Shown here in pieces: positions 43,373 to 51,480 of a stretch of DNA of 64,000 nt. The notes beneath the pieces are model-generated. The model ran no database searches. It saw only the letters and a list, made by a program, of their open reading frames with translations, and was not told the DNA's origin. Position 1 is the stretch's first letter. Each line of letters starts with the position of its first letter. The position numbers and the translations under genes are program-made. This DNA is from Bradyrhizobium sp. CCGE-LA001. Lineage in GTDB: Bacteria; Pseudomonadota; Alphaproteobacteria; Rhizobiales; Xanthobacteraceae. Location: assembly GCF_000296215.2 (NCBI RefSeq), contig NZ_CP013949.1:1915501-1979500 (forward strand), written 5' to 3'.

Positions 43373-45316
43373 ATGTACAACGATTCTCTATTCAACGCTT
43401 TCGCTCGGTCGTTCGAGGCGAGAAGCCAGCACGACATGTCGATGGCGGAATATCTGGAATCGTGTCGAAGCGATCCCATGAAATACGCGAACGCGGCCGA
43501 ACGACTGCTAGCTGCCATCGGTGACCCCCAGACGATCGACACGGCCAAGGATACCCGCCTTGGCCGTATTTTTTTGAACCGCACGATCCGTACCTATCCG
43601 GCCTTCGCGGGCTTCTACGGCATGGAAGAAACCATCGAGCGCATCGTCGGTTTCTTCCGCCACGCCGCGCAAGGCCTCGAAGAGCGCAAGCAGATCCTCT
43701 ATCTGCTCGGCCCGGTCGGCGGCGGCAAATCCTCGCTCGCCGAGCGGTTGAAGTCGCTGATGGAAGTGCATCCGATCTACGTGCTGAAGGCCGGCGACGA
43801 ACTATCGCCCGTGTTCGAGAGCCCGCTCAGCCTGTTCGATCCCGATCATCTCGGCCCGATGCTGGAAGAGAAGTACGGCATTCCGCGCCGCCGCCTCACC
43901 GGCCTGATGAGTCCGTGGTGCTACAAGCGGCTCGAAGCCTTCGGCGGCGATATTTCCCAGTTCCGGGTCGCAAAAATCCAGCCGTCGCGGCTACGCCAGA
44001 TCGCGATCTCCAAGACCGAGCCGGGTGACGAGAACAACCAGGACATCTCCTCGCTGGTGGGCAAGGTCGACATCCGCAAGCTCGAGACCTACGCGCAGAA
44101 CGATCCCGACGCCTACAGCTATTCCGGCGGCCTCAATCGCGCCAATCAGGGCGTGCTCGAGTTCGTCGAGATGTTCAAGGCGCCGATCAAGATGCTGCAT
44201 CCGCTGCTCACGGCGACGCAGGAAGGCAACTACATCGGCACCGAGAACATCGGCGCGATTCCCTTCACCGGCGTCATCCTCGCGCACTCCAACGAGGCCG
44301 AGTGGGCGAGCTTCAAGGCCAACAAGAACAACGAAGCCTTCATCGACCGCATCTGCGTGATCAAGGTGCCGTACTGCCTGCGCGTCACCGAGGAGCAGAA
44401 GATCTACGAGAAGCTGATCCAGGGCTCCGAGCTCGCGGCCGCGCCTTGCGCGCCCTCGACGCTGGAGACGCTGGCTCGGTTCTCGGTGATGTCGCGTCTG
44501 CGCAAGCACGAGAATTCCACGCTGTTCGGCAAGATGCGGGTCTATGACGGCGAGAGCCTGAAGGAATCCGATCCGAAGGCGCGCAGCGTCCAGGAATATC
44601 GCGACGCCGCCGGCGTCGACGAGGGCATGGACGGCGTCTCCACCCGTTTCGCCTTCAAGATACTGGCTGCGACCTTCAACCACGATCCGCAGGAGGTCGC
44701 CGCCGACGCCGTGCACCTGATGTACGCGCTGGAGCAGGCGATCCGCCGCGAGCAGCTGCCGGAGGAAACCGAGAAACGTTATCTCGAATTCATCAAGGCA
44801 GAGCTCGCGCCGCGCTATGCCGAGTTCATCGGCAACGAGATCCAGAAGGCTTATCTCGAATCCTACTCGGACTACGGCCAGAACCTGTTCGACCGCTACG
44901 TCGATTATGCCGACGCCTGGATCGAGGATCAGGATTTCAAGGATCCCGACACCGGCCAGCTGCTGGATCGCGAGCTTTTGAACCAGGAATTGACGAAAAT
45001 CGAGAAGCCGGCGGGCATCGCCAACCCCAAGGACTTCCGCAACGAGGTCGTCAAATTCTCGTTACGCTCCCGGGCCCAGAACGGCGGCAAGAATCCGACC
45101 TGGACGTCCTACGAGAAGATTCGCGACGTGATCGAAAAGAGGATATTCTCCCAAGTCGAGGACCTGCTTCCGGTCATCTCCTTCGGGTCGAAGAAGGACG
45201 GCGAGACGGAGAAGAAGCACGGTGAGTTCGTTGCACGCATGGTGGAGCGCGGCTACACCGAGCGTCAGGTTCGCCGGCTCGTCGAATGGTACATGCGCGT
45301 GAAGCAGGCCGGTTGA
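43373..45316 (+). CDS. prkA: PrkA family serine protein kinase (YeaG)
   Basis: The 647-aa protein has an N-terminal AAA module with Walker A LGPVGGGKSS (Lys119) and a C-terminal kinase-like PrkA domain. E. coli YeaG is the counterpart and is induced in starvation and stationary phase; the family acts as a cytoplasmic kinase. It heads prkA-yeaH-spoVR, the same order as yeaG, yeaH and (elsewhere) ycgB in enterics. An exact EcfG-type promoter lies just upstream. Confidence 0.95.
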   Translation: MYNDSLFNAFARSFEARSQHDMSMAEYLESCRSDPMKYANAAERLLAAIGDPQTIDTAKDTRLGRIFLNRTIRTYPAFAGFYGMEETIERIVGFFRHAAQGLEERKQILYLLGPVGGGKSSLAERLKSLMEVHPIYVLKAGDELSPVFESPLSLFDPDHLGPMLEEKYGIPRRRLTGLMSPWCYKRLEAFGGDISQFRVAKIQPSRLRQIAISKTEPGDENNQDISSLVGKVDIRKLETYAQNDPDAYSYSGGLNRANQGVLEFVEMFKAPIKMLHPLLTATQEGNYIGTENIGAIPFTGVILAHSNEAEWASFKANKNNEAFIDRICVIKVPYCLRVTEEQKIYEKLIQGSELAAAPCAPSTLETLARFSVMSRLRKHENSTLFGKMRVYDGESLKESDPKARSVQEYRDAAGVDEGMDGVSTRFAFKILAATFNHDPQEVAADAVHLMYALEQAIRREQLPEETEKRYLEFIKAELAPRYAEFIGNEIQKAYLESYSDYGQNLFDRYVDYADAWIEDQDFKDPDTGQLLDRELLNQELTKIEKPAGIANPKDFRNEVVKFSLRSRAQNGGKNPTWTSYEKIRDVIEKRIFSQVEDLLPVISFGSKKDGETEKKHGEFVARMVERGYTERQVRRLVEWYMRVKQAG

Positions 45317-45341
45317 GGCGGGATGGGAGGCGAATGGTCAA

Positions 45342-46625
45342 GTGCCCATTCACATCATTGACAGGCGCCTGAATCCAGGCGGCAAGAGTCTTGAGAACCG
45401 GCAGCGGTTCTTGCGTCGGGCCAAGTCCCTGGTGCAGGGCGCCGTCAAGAAGACCTCGCAGGAACGCGACATCAAGGACGTCCTGGAGGGTGGTGAGGTC
45501 ACGATCCCGCTCGACGGCATGCACGAGCCGCGCTTCCGCCGCGAGGGCGGCACGCGCGACATGGTGCTGCCCGGAAACAAGAAGTTCATCGAGGGCGACT
45601 ATCTCCAGCGCTCCGGCCAGGGCAGTGCCAAGGATTCAGGTCCGGGCGAAGGCGACAGCGAGGATGCCTTCCGTTTCGTGCTGAGCCGCGACGAATTCGT
45701 CGACCTCTTCCTCGACGACCTCGAACTGCCGGATCTCGCCAAGCGCAAGATCGCGCAGACCGAGAGCGAGGGCATCCAGCGCGCCGGCTACACCACCTCG
45801 GGCTCGCCCGCCAACATCTCGGTGAGCCGGACGGTGCAGCTCGCACTGGCTCGCCGCATCGCGCTCCGCCGTCCCCGCAAGAGCGAGATCGAGGAGCTCG
45901 AGGCCGAGATCGCCGCGTGCACCGACGAGGATGTTCGCATCGAGCTGCTGGACAAGCTCGCGAAGCTGAAGGCGAAGTCCAAGCGCATTCCCTTCATCGA
46001 CCCGCTCGATATCCGCTACCGTCGCTACGAGAAGGTGCCGCGGCCCGTGGCGCAAGCCGTGATGTTCTGTCTGATGGACGTCTCCGGTTCGATGTCCGAG
46101 CACATGAAGGATCTGGCCAAGCGCTTCTACATGCTGCTCTATGTGTTCCTGAAGCGGCGCTACAAGCATGTCGAGATCGTCTTCATCCGCCATACCGACC
46201 GCGCCGAGGAGGTGGACGAGCAGACCTTCTTCTACGGTCCGGCCTCCGGCGGCACGCTGGTCTCCAGCGCGCTCCAGGCGATGCACGAGATCGTGCGCGA
46301 GCGCTTCAATCCCTCGGACTGGAACATCTACGCTGCGCAAGCCTCGGACGGCGACAATTCCTATTCCGACGGCGAGCTCACCGGCATGCTGCTGACCGAC
46401 AAGATCCTGCCGGTCTGCCAGTTCTTTGCCTATCTCGAGGTTGGGGAATCCGGCGGCAGCGCTTTCGATCTCTCCGATTCCTCGCTCTGGAGCCTGTACG
46501 ACCGCCTGCGCAACAGCGGCGCGCCGCTGTCGATGCGCAAGGTCTCCGAGCGCAGCGAGATCTTCCCGGTGTTCCACGACCTGTTCCAGCGCCGCGAAAC
46601 CACTCAGGAGAAGGCCGCTCCATGA
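45342..46625 (+). CDS. YeaH/YhbH family protein (DUF444)
   Basis: The 427-aa protein begins at GTG with MPIHIIDRRLNPGGKSLENR, typical of DUF444. A von Willebrand A-like domain occupies the C-terminal half, with the metal site CLMDVSGSMSE (Asp246) and FIRHTDRAEEVDE. The N-terminal half is basic and charged. It is almost always paired with PrkA and is thought to be its partner; the mechanism is not known. Its stop overlaps the spoVR start (ATGA). Confidence 0.93.
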   Translation: MPIHIIDRRLNPGGKSLENRQRFLRRAKSLVQGAVKKTSQERDIKDVLEGGEVTIPLDGMHEPRFRREGGTRDMVLPGNKKFIEGDYLQRSGQGSAKDSGPGEGDSEDAFRFVLSRDEFVDLFLDDLELPDLAKRKIAQTESEGIQRAGYTTSGSPANISVSRTVQLALARRIALRRPRKSEIEELEAEIAACTDEDVRIELLDKLAKLKAKSKRIPFIDPLDIRYRRYEKVPRPVAQAVMFCLMDVSGSMSEHMKDLAKRFYMLLYVFLKRRYKHVEIVFIRHTDRAEEVDEQTFFYGPASGGTLVSSALQAMHEIVRERFNPSDWNIYAAQASDGDNSYSDGELTGMLLTDKILPVCQFFAYLEVGESGGSAFDLSDSSLWSLYDRLRNSGAPLSMRKVSERSEIFPVFHDLFQRRETTQEKAAP

Positions 46626-48160
46626 CGGAACGCTTGTTCGAAGGCGCGGATTGGGACTTCCACACCCTGCAGCGCATCACCGATGCCTGCGAGGAGGTGG
46701 CGCTGAAGGAGCTCGGTCTCGACGTCTATCCGAACCAGATAGAGGTGATCACCGCCGAGCAGATGCTGGACGCGTACTCGTCGGTCGGCATGCCCTTGTT
46801 CTACAAGCACTGGTCGTTCGGCAAGCATTTCGCGTTTCACGAGGCGTCCTACCGCAAGGGCCTGATGGGCCTCGCCTATGAGATCGTGATCAATTCCTCG
46901 CCCTGCATCTCCTACCTGATGGAGGAGAACACGGCGACGATGCAGACGCTGGTGATCGCGCACGCCGCCTTCGGCCACAACCACTTCTTCAAGAACAACT
47001 ATCTGTTCAAGCAGTGGACCGACGCCGACGGCATCCTGGATTATCTCGATTTCGCGAAAAACTATGTCGCGACCTGCGAGGAGCGCTACGGCCGCATCGA
47101 GGTCGAGCGCACGCTCGACGCCGCGCATGCGCTGATGTCCCACGGCATCGACCGCTATCCCGGCAAGAAGAAGCTCGATCTGCGCGCCGAGGAGAAGCGG
47201 GCGGGGCGCCGCCGCCAGCACGAGGAGGAGGTCTTCAACGATCTCTGGCGCACCGTGCCGAAGGGCGCCGCCAAGAGCCGGTCCGCGCTCAGCATCGAGC
47301 GCCGCCGCAAGCTGCTCGGCCTGCCGCAGGAGAATCTGCTCTATTTCCTGGAGAAGAGCGCGCCGCGGCTGGCGCCCTGGCAGCGCGAGCTGTTGCGCAT
47401 CGTCCGCCACATCGCGCAATATTTCTACCCGCAGAGCCAGACCAAGGTCATGAACGAGGGGACGGCGACCTACGTCCATTACCGCATCATGACCCAGCTG
47501 CATCAGCAGGGCCGCATCACCGACGGCAACTTCCTCGAATTCCTGGGATCGCACACCAACGTGGTGTTCCAGCCCGAATTCGACGATCCGCGCTTCTCCG
47601 GCTTCAATCCCTACGCGCTCGGCTTTGCCGTGATGCAGGACATCGAGCGCATCGTCACCAGTCCGGAGGACGAGGACCGCGAGTGGTTCCCGGATATTGC
47701 CGGCAAGAACGACGTGATGGGCGTGCTGCGCGACGTCTGGGCCAATTACCGCGACGAGAGCTTCATCGGTCAGTTCCTCAGTCCGAAGCTGATGCGGCAC
47801 TTCCGCATGTTTCATCTGCACGACGATCCCGAGGAGCGCGCCGGCATCCGGGTCGATGCCATCCACGACGAGCGCGGCTTCCGTCGGGTCCGGCGCGAGC
47901 TGGCGCGGCAGCACGATGTCGGCTACATCGATGCCAATATCGAGGTGGTCGACGTCGACCTTTCCGGCGACCGCCGGCTGATCCTGCATCACCATGTCAT
48001 CAAGGGCTCGCAGCTCAACGAGACCGACGCCAAGCGCGTGCTGCAACATCTCGCCGACCTCTGGACCTACGACGTCGCGCTGATCGAGGTCGATGCCAAC
48101 GACAAAGTCCTGCGCGAATACGTCGTGAGCCCGCGCCCGATCCCGGCCGCGGTGGCCTGA
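46622..48160 (+). CDS. SpoVR family protein (YcgB)
   Basis: The 512-aa protein has the SpoVR pattern: WDFHTLQRI near the start, then SYLMEENTATMQTLVIAHAAFGHNHFF, MNEGTATYVHYRIM and a His/Asp-rich tail (LILHHHVIKGSQL). Bacillus SpoVR acts in spore cortex formation; in proteobacteria the gene travels with prkA and yeaH and is stress-induced, with unknown biochemistry. The start overlaps the yeaH stop, so the longer open frame upstream is not used. Confidence 0.94.
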   Translation: MTERLFEGADWDFHTLQRITDACEEVALKELGLDVYPNQIEVITAEQMLDAYSSVGMPLFYKHWSFGKHFAFHEASYRKGLMGLAYEIVINSSPCISYLMEENTATMQTLVIAHAAFGHNHFFKNNYLFKQWTDADGILDYLDFAKNYVATCEERYGRIEVERTLDAAHALMSHGIDRYPGKKKLDLRAEEKRAGRRRQHEEEVFNDLWRTVPKGAAKSRSALSIERRRKLLGLPQENLLYFLEKSAPRLAPWQRELLRIVRHIAQYFYPQSQTKVMNEGTATYVHYRIMTQLHQQGRITDGNFLEFLGSHTNVVFQPEFDDPRFSGFNPYALGFAVMQDIERIVTSPEDEDREWFPDIAGKNDVMGVLRDVWANYRDESFIGQFLSPKLMRHFRMFHLHDDPEERAGIRVDAIHDERGFRRVRRELARQHDVGYIDANIEVVDVDLSGDRRLILHHHVIKGSQLNETDAKRVLQHLADLWTYDVALIEVDANDKVLREYVVSPRPIPAAVA

Positions 48161-48205
48161 GGCGGTCGGAGCCGACTGATTGGGCGGCTGGCTCGGCCCG
48201 CGGCC

Positions 48206-48336
48206 CATCCTTCGAGACGCCCGCCTCTGGCGGGCCCTCAGGATGAGGACGGAGTGTGCGGCCGCACTTTCGACGGACCAAGATGCTGCTTAGCCTCATC
48301 CTGAGGAGACCGCGCAGCGGTCGTCTCGAAGGGCGA
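48206..48336. repeat. Intergenic palindrome, family C, copy 2
   Basis: It shares CATCCTTCGAGACGCCCGCC, CCCTCAGGATGAG, TTAGCCTCATCCTGAGGAG and GCGGTCGTCTCGAAGG with 34854-34957. The centre is longer here (about 131 nt in all). It lies between convergent spoVR and the DUF1801 gene. Confidence 0.85.
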
Positions 48337-48386
48337 GGCGCTTGCTCCGGTCGCCGCCAAGAATTACTTCGAGTTGGCGTGTTGCA

Positions 48387-48827
48387 CTAAGGCGACCGCT
48401 TCGCCGGCTTCTTCTTCGACGCATTCAACTCCACCGCCGCGCGGATCAGAGCCTTCAACGCTTTCTCGTTGATCTTCTCGCCTTCGCGAATATCAATCGC
48501 CCGCCGCACATTGCCATCGAGGCTGGAGTTGAACAGGCCCGCCGGATCCGCAAGTGCCGCGCCCTTAGCAAAGGTCAGCTTCACCACCTCCTTGTAGGTC
48601 TCGCCGGTGCAGATGATGCCGTCGTGCTCCCACACGGGAACGCCGCGCCATTTCCACTCTTCGACGATTTCGGGATCGGCCTCTTTGATCAGGCCGCGGA
48701 CCCGCGCCAGCATCTCGCCGCGCCAGTCGCCGAGCTCCTTGATCCTGCCGTCGATCAGCTTTGCGGGGGAGGCCTGCTTCGTGTCCTTCGCGCCAGCCTT
48801 CTTCGCCGTCACAGCCGTCTTCATCAT
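48387..48827 (-). CDS. DUF1801 domain-containing protein
   Basis: The 146-aa protein has a basic N-terminus (KKAGAKDTKQ), then the DUF1801 pattern: RGLIKEADPEIVEEWKWRGVPVWEHDGIICTGETYKEVVKLTF, spread over residues 45-87, and a Lys-rich tail. The fold is YdhG/iron-binding frataxin-like; no enzyme activity is established. It is the last gene of the ArsR-led operon. Confidence 0.88.
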   Translation of the reverse strand: MMKTAVTAKKAGAKDTKQASPAKLIDGRIKELGDWRGEMLARVRGLIKEADPEIVEEWKWRGVPVWEHDGIICTGETYKEVVKLTFAKGAALADPAGLFNSSLDGNVRRAIDIREGEKINEKALKALIRAAVELNASKKKPAKRSP

Positions 48828-48837
48828 CTCGCCTCGT

Positions 48838-49041
48838 TCACGCGTTGTTGCGATTGAGATAGGGCAGCGCGAACAGATAGAGCCCGGTCGCGAGCAACGG
48901 AATGAGCGGGACGAGCGCCAGGAAACCGATCCACACCGCCTGGACCTGCATGGTCATCGCCACGATGTTGGCGATGACGGCGAGGGTGAAAGCCATCGAC
49001 AGCCAGCGATGAACTTGCCGAATCCACATAGGCGTGCTCAT
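48838..49041 (-). CDS. Two-span membrane protein, 67 aa
   Basis: The protein MSTPMWIRQVHRWLSMAFT... contains two hydrophobic helices (about residues 13-32 and 37-60) and a short tail PYLNRNNA. A GGAGG site precedes the start. It is co-oriented with the SRPBCC gene (42 nt upstream) and the DUF1801 gene (10 nt downstream), so all four genes of this cluster are probably one transcript. No family name is recognised. Confidence 0.75.
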   Translation of the reverse strand: MSTPMWIRQVHRWLSMAFTLAVIANIVAMTMQVQAVWIGFLALVPLIPLLATGLYLFALPYLNRNNA

Positions 49042-49083
49042 TGGGACCTCCTTTGAGAATGATCGAAATGGATCGCGACGGAG

Positions 49084-49515
49084 CTAACTGGCCCGCGCCA
49101 GGACTTCGTCCAGCTTGGCCAAGAACTGCTTCCAGCCGGCATGCGCGCCGCCAAAGGCTTGCTTCTGCGTCGGGCTGAAGCCCGCCTGTTCGACGCGCAG
49201 ATGCGTGCCCGTGCCGGTCGGCGTCAGCGTGAAGGTGACGACGCTTTTCAGGTCGAACGCCGCATCCTCGTGCGAGAAATTCCAGGTGTAGGCGAGACTC
49301 TTCTGCGGCTCGATGGTGAGCACCTCGCAGTCCAGCACGCCGCCCCATTCGCCGCGAAGATTGAAGCGGTGGCCGACGACCGGCTTGAAGTCGTTCTTCA
49401 TCAGCCATTCCTCGATCAGATGCGGCTGTGTCAGCGCGCGCCAGATCCGCTCGGCCGGAAAGCTGAATTCACGCTCGATCACGACGGAGCGCGTCTCGGT
49501 CGAGGCTTCTGTCAT
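49084..49515 (-). CDS. SRPBCC (AHSA1-like) domain protein
   Basis: The 143-aa protein has the START/Bet v1-like AHSA1 pattern: IEREFSFPAERIWRALTQPHLIEEWLM at the start, LRGEWGGVLDCEV in the middle and HAGWKQFLAKLDEVLA at the end. The family binds hydrophobic ligands and is very often encoded next to an ArsR regulator, as here, with a 4-nt ATGA overlap. The start at 49515 was chosen for that coupling; a longer frame exists upstream. Confidence 0.93.
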   Translation of the reverse strand: MTEASTETRSVVIEREFSFPAERIWRALTQPHLIEEWLMKNDFKPVVGHRFNLRGEWGGVLDCEVLTIEPQKSLAYTWNFSHEDAAFDLKSVVTFTLTPTGTGTHLRVEQAGFSPTQKQAFGGAHAGWKQFLAKLDEVLARAS

Positions 49516-49835
49516 TGGTCCATCCTCTTCAGGAGATCGTCGAGCGCGTCGAGGCGCTTTTGCCAGAACCCGGCCATCCGGCTGGTCCAGTCGACCAGCG
49601 GATCGAGCGCGCCGGGCTGCGCGCTGTAATGGGTCTGGCGTCCCTCGTGGCGGTCGCGCACGAGGCCGGCCTGCTTTAGGGCGCCGAGATGTTTCGAGAC
49701 CGCTGGCTGGGAAACACCCGATCGCAGCGTCAGGGCCCCGACCGTTTGCTCGCCCTCGCGGCACAGCCGCTCGAAGATCGCCCGCCGGGTCGGGTCGGCG
49801 AGCGTCCTGAACAAGAGGTCGGGGGCGGTGGGCAT
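49512..49835 (-). CDS. ArsR family transcriptional regulator
   Basis: The 107-aa winged-helix repressor has LLFRTLADPTRRAIFERL, VGALTLRSGVSQPAVSKHL and ALKQAGLVRDRHEGRQTHY, the usual ArsR/SmtB layout. It lacks a Cys-based metal site, like the ArsR members paired with AHSA1 proteins. It lies upstream of and overlaps the SRPBCC gene. Two matching palindromes immediately upstream are its likely operators, implying autoregulation. Confidence 0.94.
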   Translation of the reverse strand: MPTAPDLLFRTLADPTRRAIFERLCREGEQTVGALTLRSGVSQPAVSKHLGALKQAGLVRDRHEGRQTHYSAQPGALDPLVDWTSRMAGFWQKRLDALDDLLKRMDQ

Positions 49836-49842
49836 ACGGAAT

Positions 49843-49886
49843 CCATAACCGGTAAGTTATGGATAACTCATAACCGCAGGGTTATG
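49843..49886. promoter_or_regulatory. Tandem palindromic operators upstream of arsR
   Basis: CCATAAC-N6-GTTATGG (49843-49862) and CATAACC-GCAG-GGTTATG (49869-49886) are two perfect dyads with the same half site CATAAC. They begin 8 nt upstream of the arsR start, in an unusually AT-rich patch, exactly where an autorepressor would bind. Confidence 0.7.
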
Positions 49887-49937
49887 GGTAAGTCAAGCCG
49901 GATTAGGCGATATTGTTTTCGCTCGTGCTCCGCGCTC

Positions 49938-50024
49938 CGTCATTGCGAGCGAAGCGAAGCAATCCAGAATCCCTCCGCGGAAACAGCCTGGATTGCGTCG
50001 TCGCAAGAGCTCCTCGCAATGACG
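49938..50024. repeat. Intergenic palindrome, family A, copy 3
   Basis: It begins CGTCATTGCGAGCGAAGCGA and ends CTCGCAATGACG, with inner arms GCAATCCAG/CTGGATTGC, as in the copies at 7917 and 12239. It lies downstream of the DsrE-like gene and upstream of the arsR operators. Confidence 0.85.
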
Positions 50025-50052
50025 GAGAACGTGGTTGCAGCTCGCGCACTAC

Positions 50053-50502
50053 CTATGGCCGCAGATACAAATACCCCTGCGATTGCAGCTCCGCGATGCG
50101 CACCACGCCGCCTTTCTCCGCGTTGACGAAGCCCGGCAGCAGATCCGTCAGCGTGACGTTCTGCGCCTTCATCGTGTTGCCGCAGGCCGCCAGTTCGACG
50201 CCGCCCCTGGAAAAATCGCCGACGCGCTTGCTGACGTCGGGATTGGCCTGCGCCCCATGAAACGCCTTCAGCGCAGGCCCGTGGATGACGAGCGCGATCG
50301 TGACGTGCTCGGGGCCGCCGACGCCGTCGATGTGGTTCTGGATGTTGCCGAGCACGAAATGGACCTTCTCGGCGTCGCTGAGGTGATAGACGACCTTGAG
50401 CTTGTTACCGCCGCTCGTTTCGGTCGCGGCTTGTGCACGCGAGGCGCCAAAGGCTGCGCCCAGCGCCGAGACGGCGCTCCACAAGATGTTCCGGCGGTTC
50501 AT
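50053..50502 (-). CDS. Exported DsrE family protein
   Basis: The 149-aa protein starts with a twin-arginine-type or Sec signal (MNRRNILWSAVSALGAAFG, cleavage after AQA), then a DsrE/DsrF-like alpha-beta domain with KVVYHLSDAEKV and the single Cys107 in ELAACGNTM. Proteins of this family handle sulfur in persulfide form, but exported members have no defined role. It follows another exported protein by 34 nt. Confidence 0.85.
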   Translation of the reverse strand: MNRRNILWSAVSALGAAFGASRAQAATETSGGNKLKVVYHLSDAEKVHFVLGNIQNHIDGVGGPEHVTIALVIHGPALKAFHGAQANPDVSKRVGDFSRGGVELAACGNTMKAQNVTLTDLLPGFVNAEKGGVVRIAELQSQGYLYLRP

Positions 50503-50536
50503 GGCGATCTCCCGGCCTGACTTCGCCGGACACATA

Positions 50537-51157
50537 TCACTTGGAGCGCAGCGCGGCGAGTTCCTTGCGGTCCGTCACCAGCGAGGCGCACTCGCTGTTG
50601 TCAGTGCGATCGAGGCGGAAGATCTTGTCGTCGGCGCCGGCGGTCAGCGAATGCTCGGCCTCGTCGTCCGGCTTGTTGTTCTGCCAGACCCTGACACGTT
50701 CGAGCCGCACGATCGCGGACTTGTCGTCCTTGGAGAGCGCAACGCCGATGCCGCCGCCGTCGCAGTCGACGCCGCAGCCGAGGCGCACTTCGTCGCCGCT
50801 CCTGGTGAATACGGCGTGGTTGCAGGAGCCGCTGGAGTCGAAATCGCCGCTGCGGTGGCGGTATCTGAAGCCGAGGCGGAAGGAGTGGTGCAGCTCCTTG
50901 TCCTCCTTGTCGACTTCCGCCGAGATCAGCAGCTTCATCGCGGCGACCTTCTGCTTCGGGTGCCGTGCCAGATGGTCGGCATCGTAGCGGCGGACGAAGC
51001 AGGCATAGGCCTTCTCGCCCGGCGGGCCCGCATACATGCGTGCGTTGAAGGTCTCGGTTTCGGCCTTGCCGGCTTCGCGGATGTCGTCGACGTCCTCGGC
51101 GCGGCCGACGCTGGTCAGCGCAGCCAAAGTGAGGACAGCAAGGATGACGAGCTTCAT
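50537..51157 (-). CDS. Exported hypothetical protein, 206 aa
   Basis: A signal peptide (MKLVILAVLTLAALTSVGRA) precedes a soluble domain with several Cys (YACFVRRYD, GSCNHAVF, LGCGVDCDGGGIG, SECASL), suggesting disulfides in the periplasm. The GVDCDGGGI stretch is distinctive, but I do not recognise a family. It is probably co-transcribed with the DsrE-like gene. Confidence 0.75.
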   Translation of the reverse strand: MKLVILAVLTLAALTSVGRAEDVDDIREAGKAETETFNARMYAGPPGEKAYACFVRRYDADHLARHPKQKVAAMKLLISAEVDKEDKELHHSFRLGFRYRHRSGDFDSSGSCNHAVFTRSGDEVRLGCGVDCDGGGIGVALSKDDKSAIVRLERVRVWQNNKPDDEAEHSLTAGADDKIFRLDRTDNSECASLVTDRKELAALRSK

Positions 51158-51480
51158 GAGGGCCTCGCGCGCATGACAAGCTTTGCCGCAGCAGGACAGA
51201 GCTGCTGTCTGTTAGACGCAGACGTGATGCCTCGCGTTCAACCCTCGCAAGTCGCTCGTGCCGCCATCGTGGTGAGGAATCGGACCAGTGGCTTCACACC
51301 GTGCCTTAGTCACTGATTGGATCAAGAAGGTTCAAGCGGTGAAGCGGGCGGTCCCTCGGAACTCGACGCCTGCGATCGCTGGGACATTGTCTCGGTTCGT
51401 CAATGTGATAGCCTTCACAGACGACCGCCTTCGGCGGTCGTAAGCTGGGGCTGCCTTGTCAGTGTGTGGAGTCCCCCGCA
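51158..51480. other. Divergent intergenic region with strong hairpin
   Basis: These 323 bases separate the exported protein from the cyclase gene. A perfect stem of nine base pairs with a 3-nt loop (ACGACCGCC-TTC-GGCGGTCGT, 51421-51441) is the only clear structure. I see no convincing gene; short frames overlapping the cyclase start are alternatives for its beginning. Confidence 0.5.
51421..51441 (+). promoter_or_regulatory. Nine-bp hairpin in the cyclase leader
   Basis: The perfect inverted repeat lies 39 nt before the cyclase ATG. It has no T-run after it, so it is more likely a leader structure or operator than a terminator. Confidence 0.4.
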
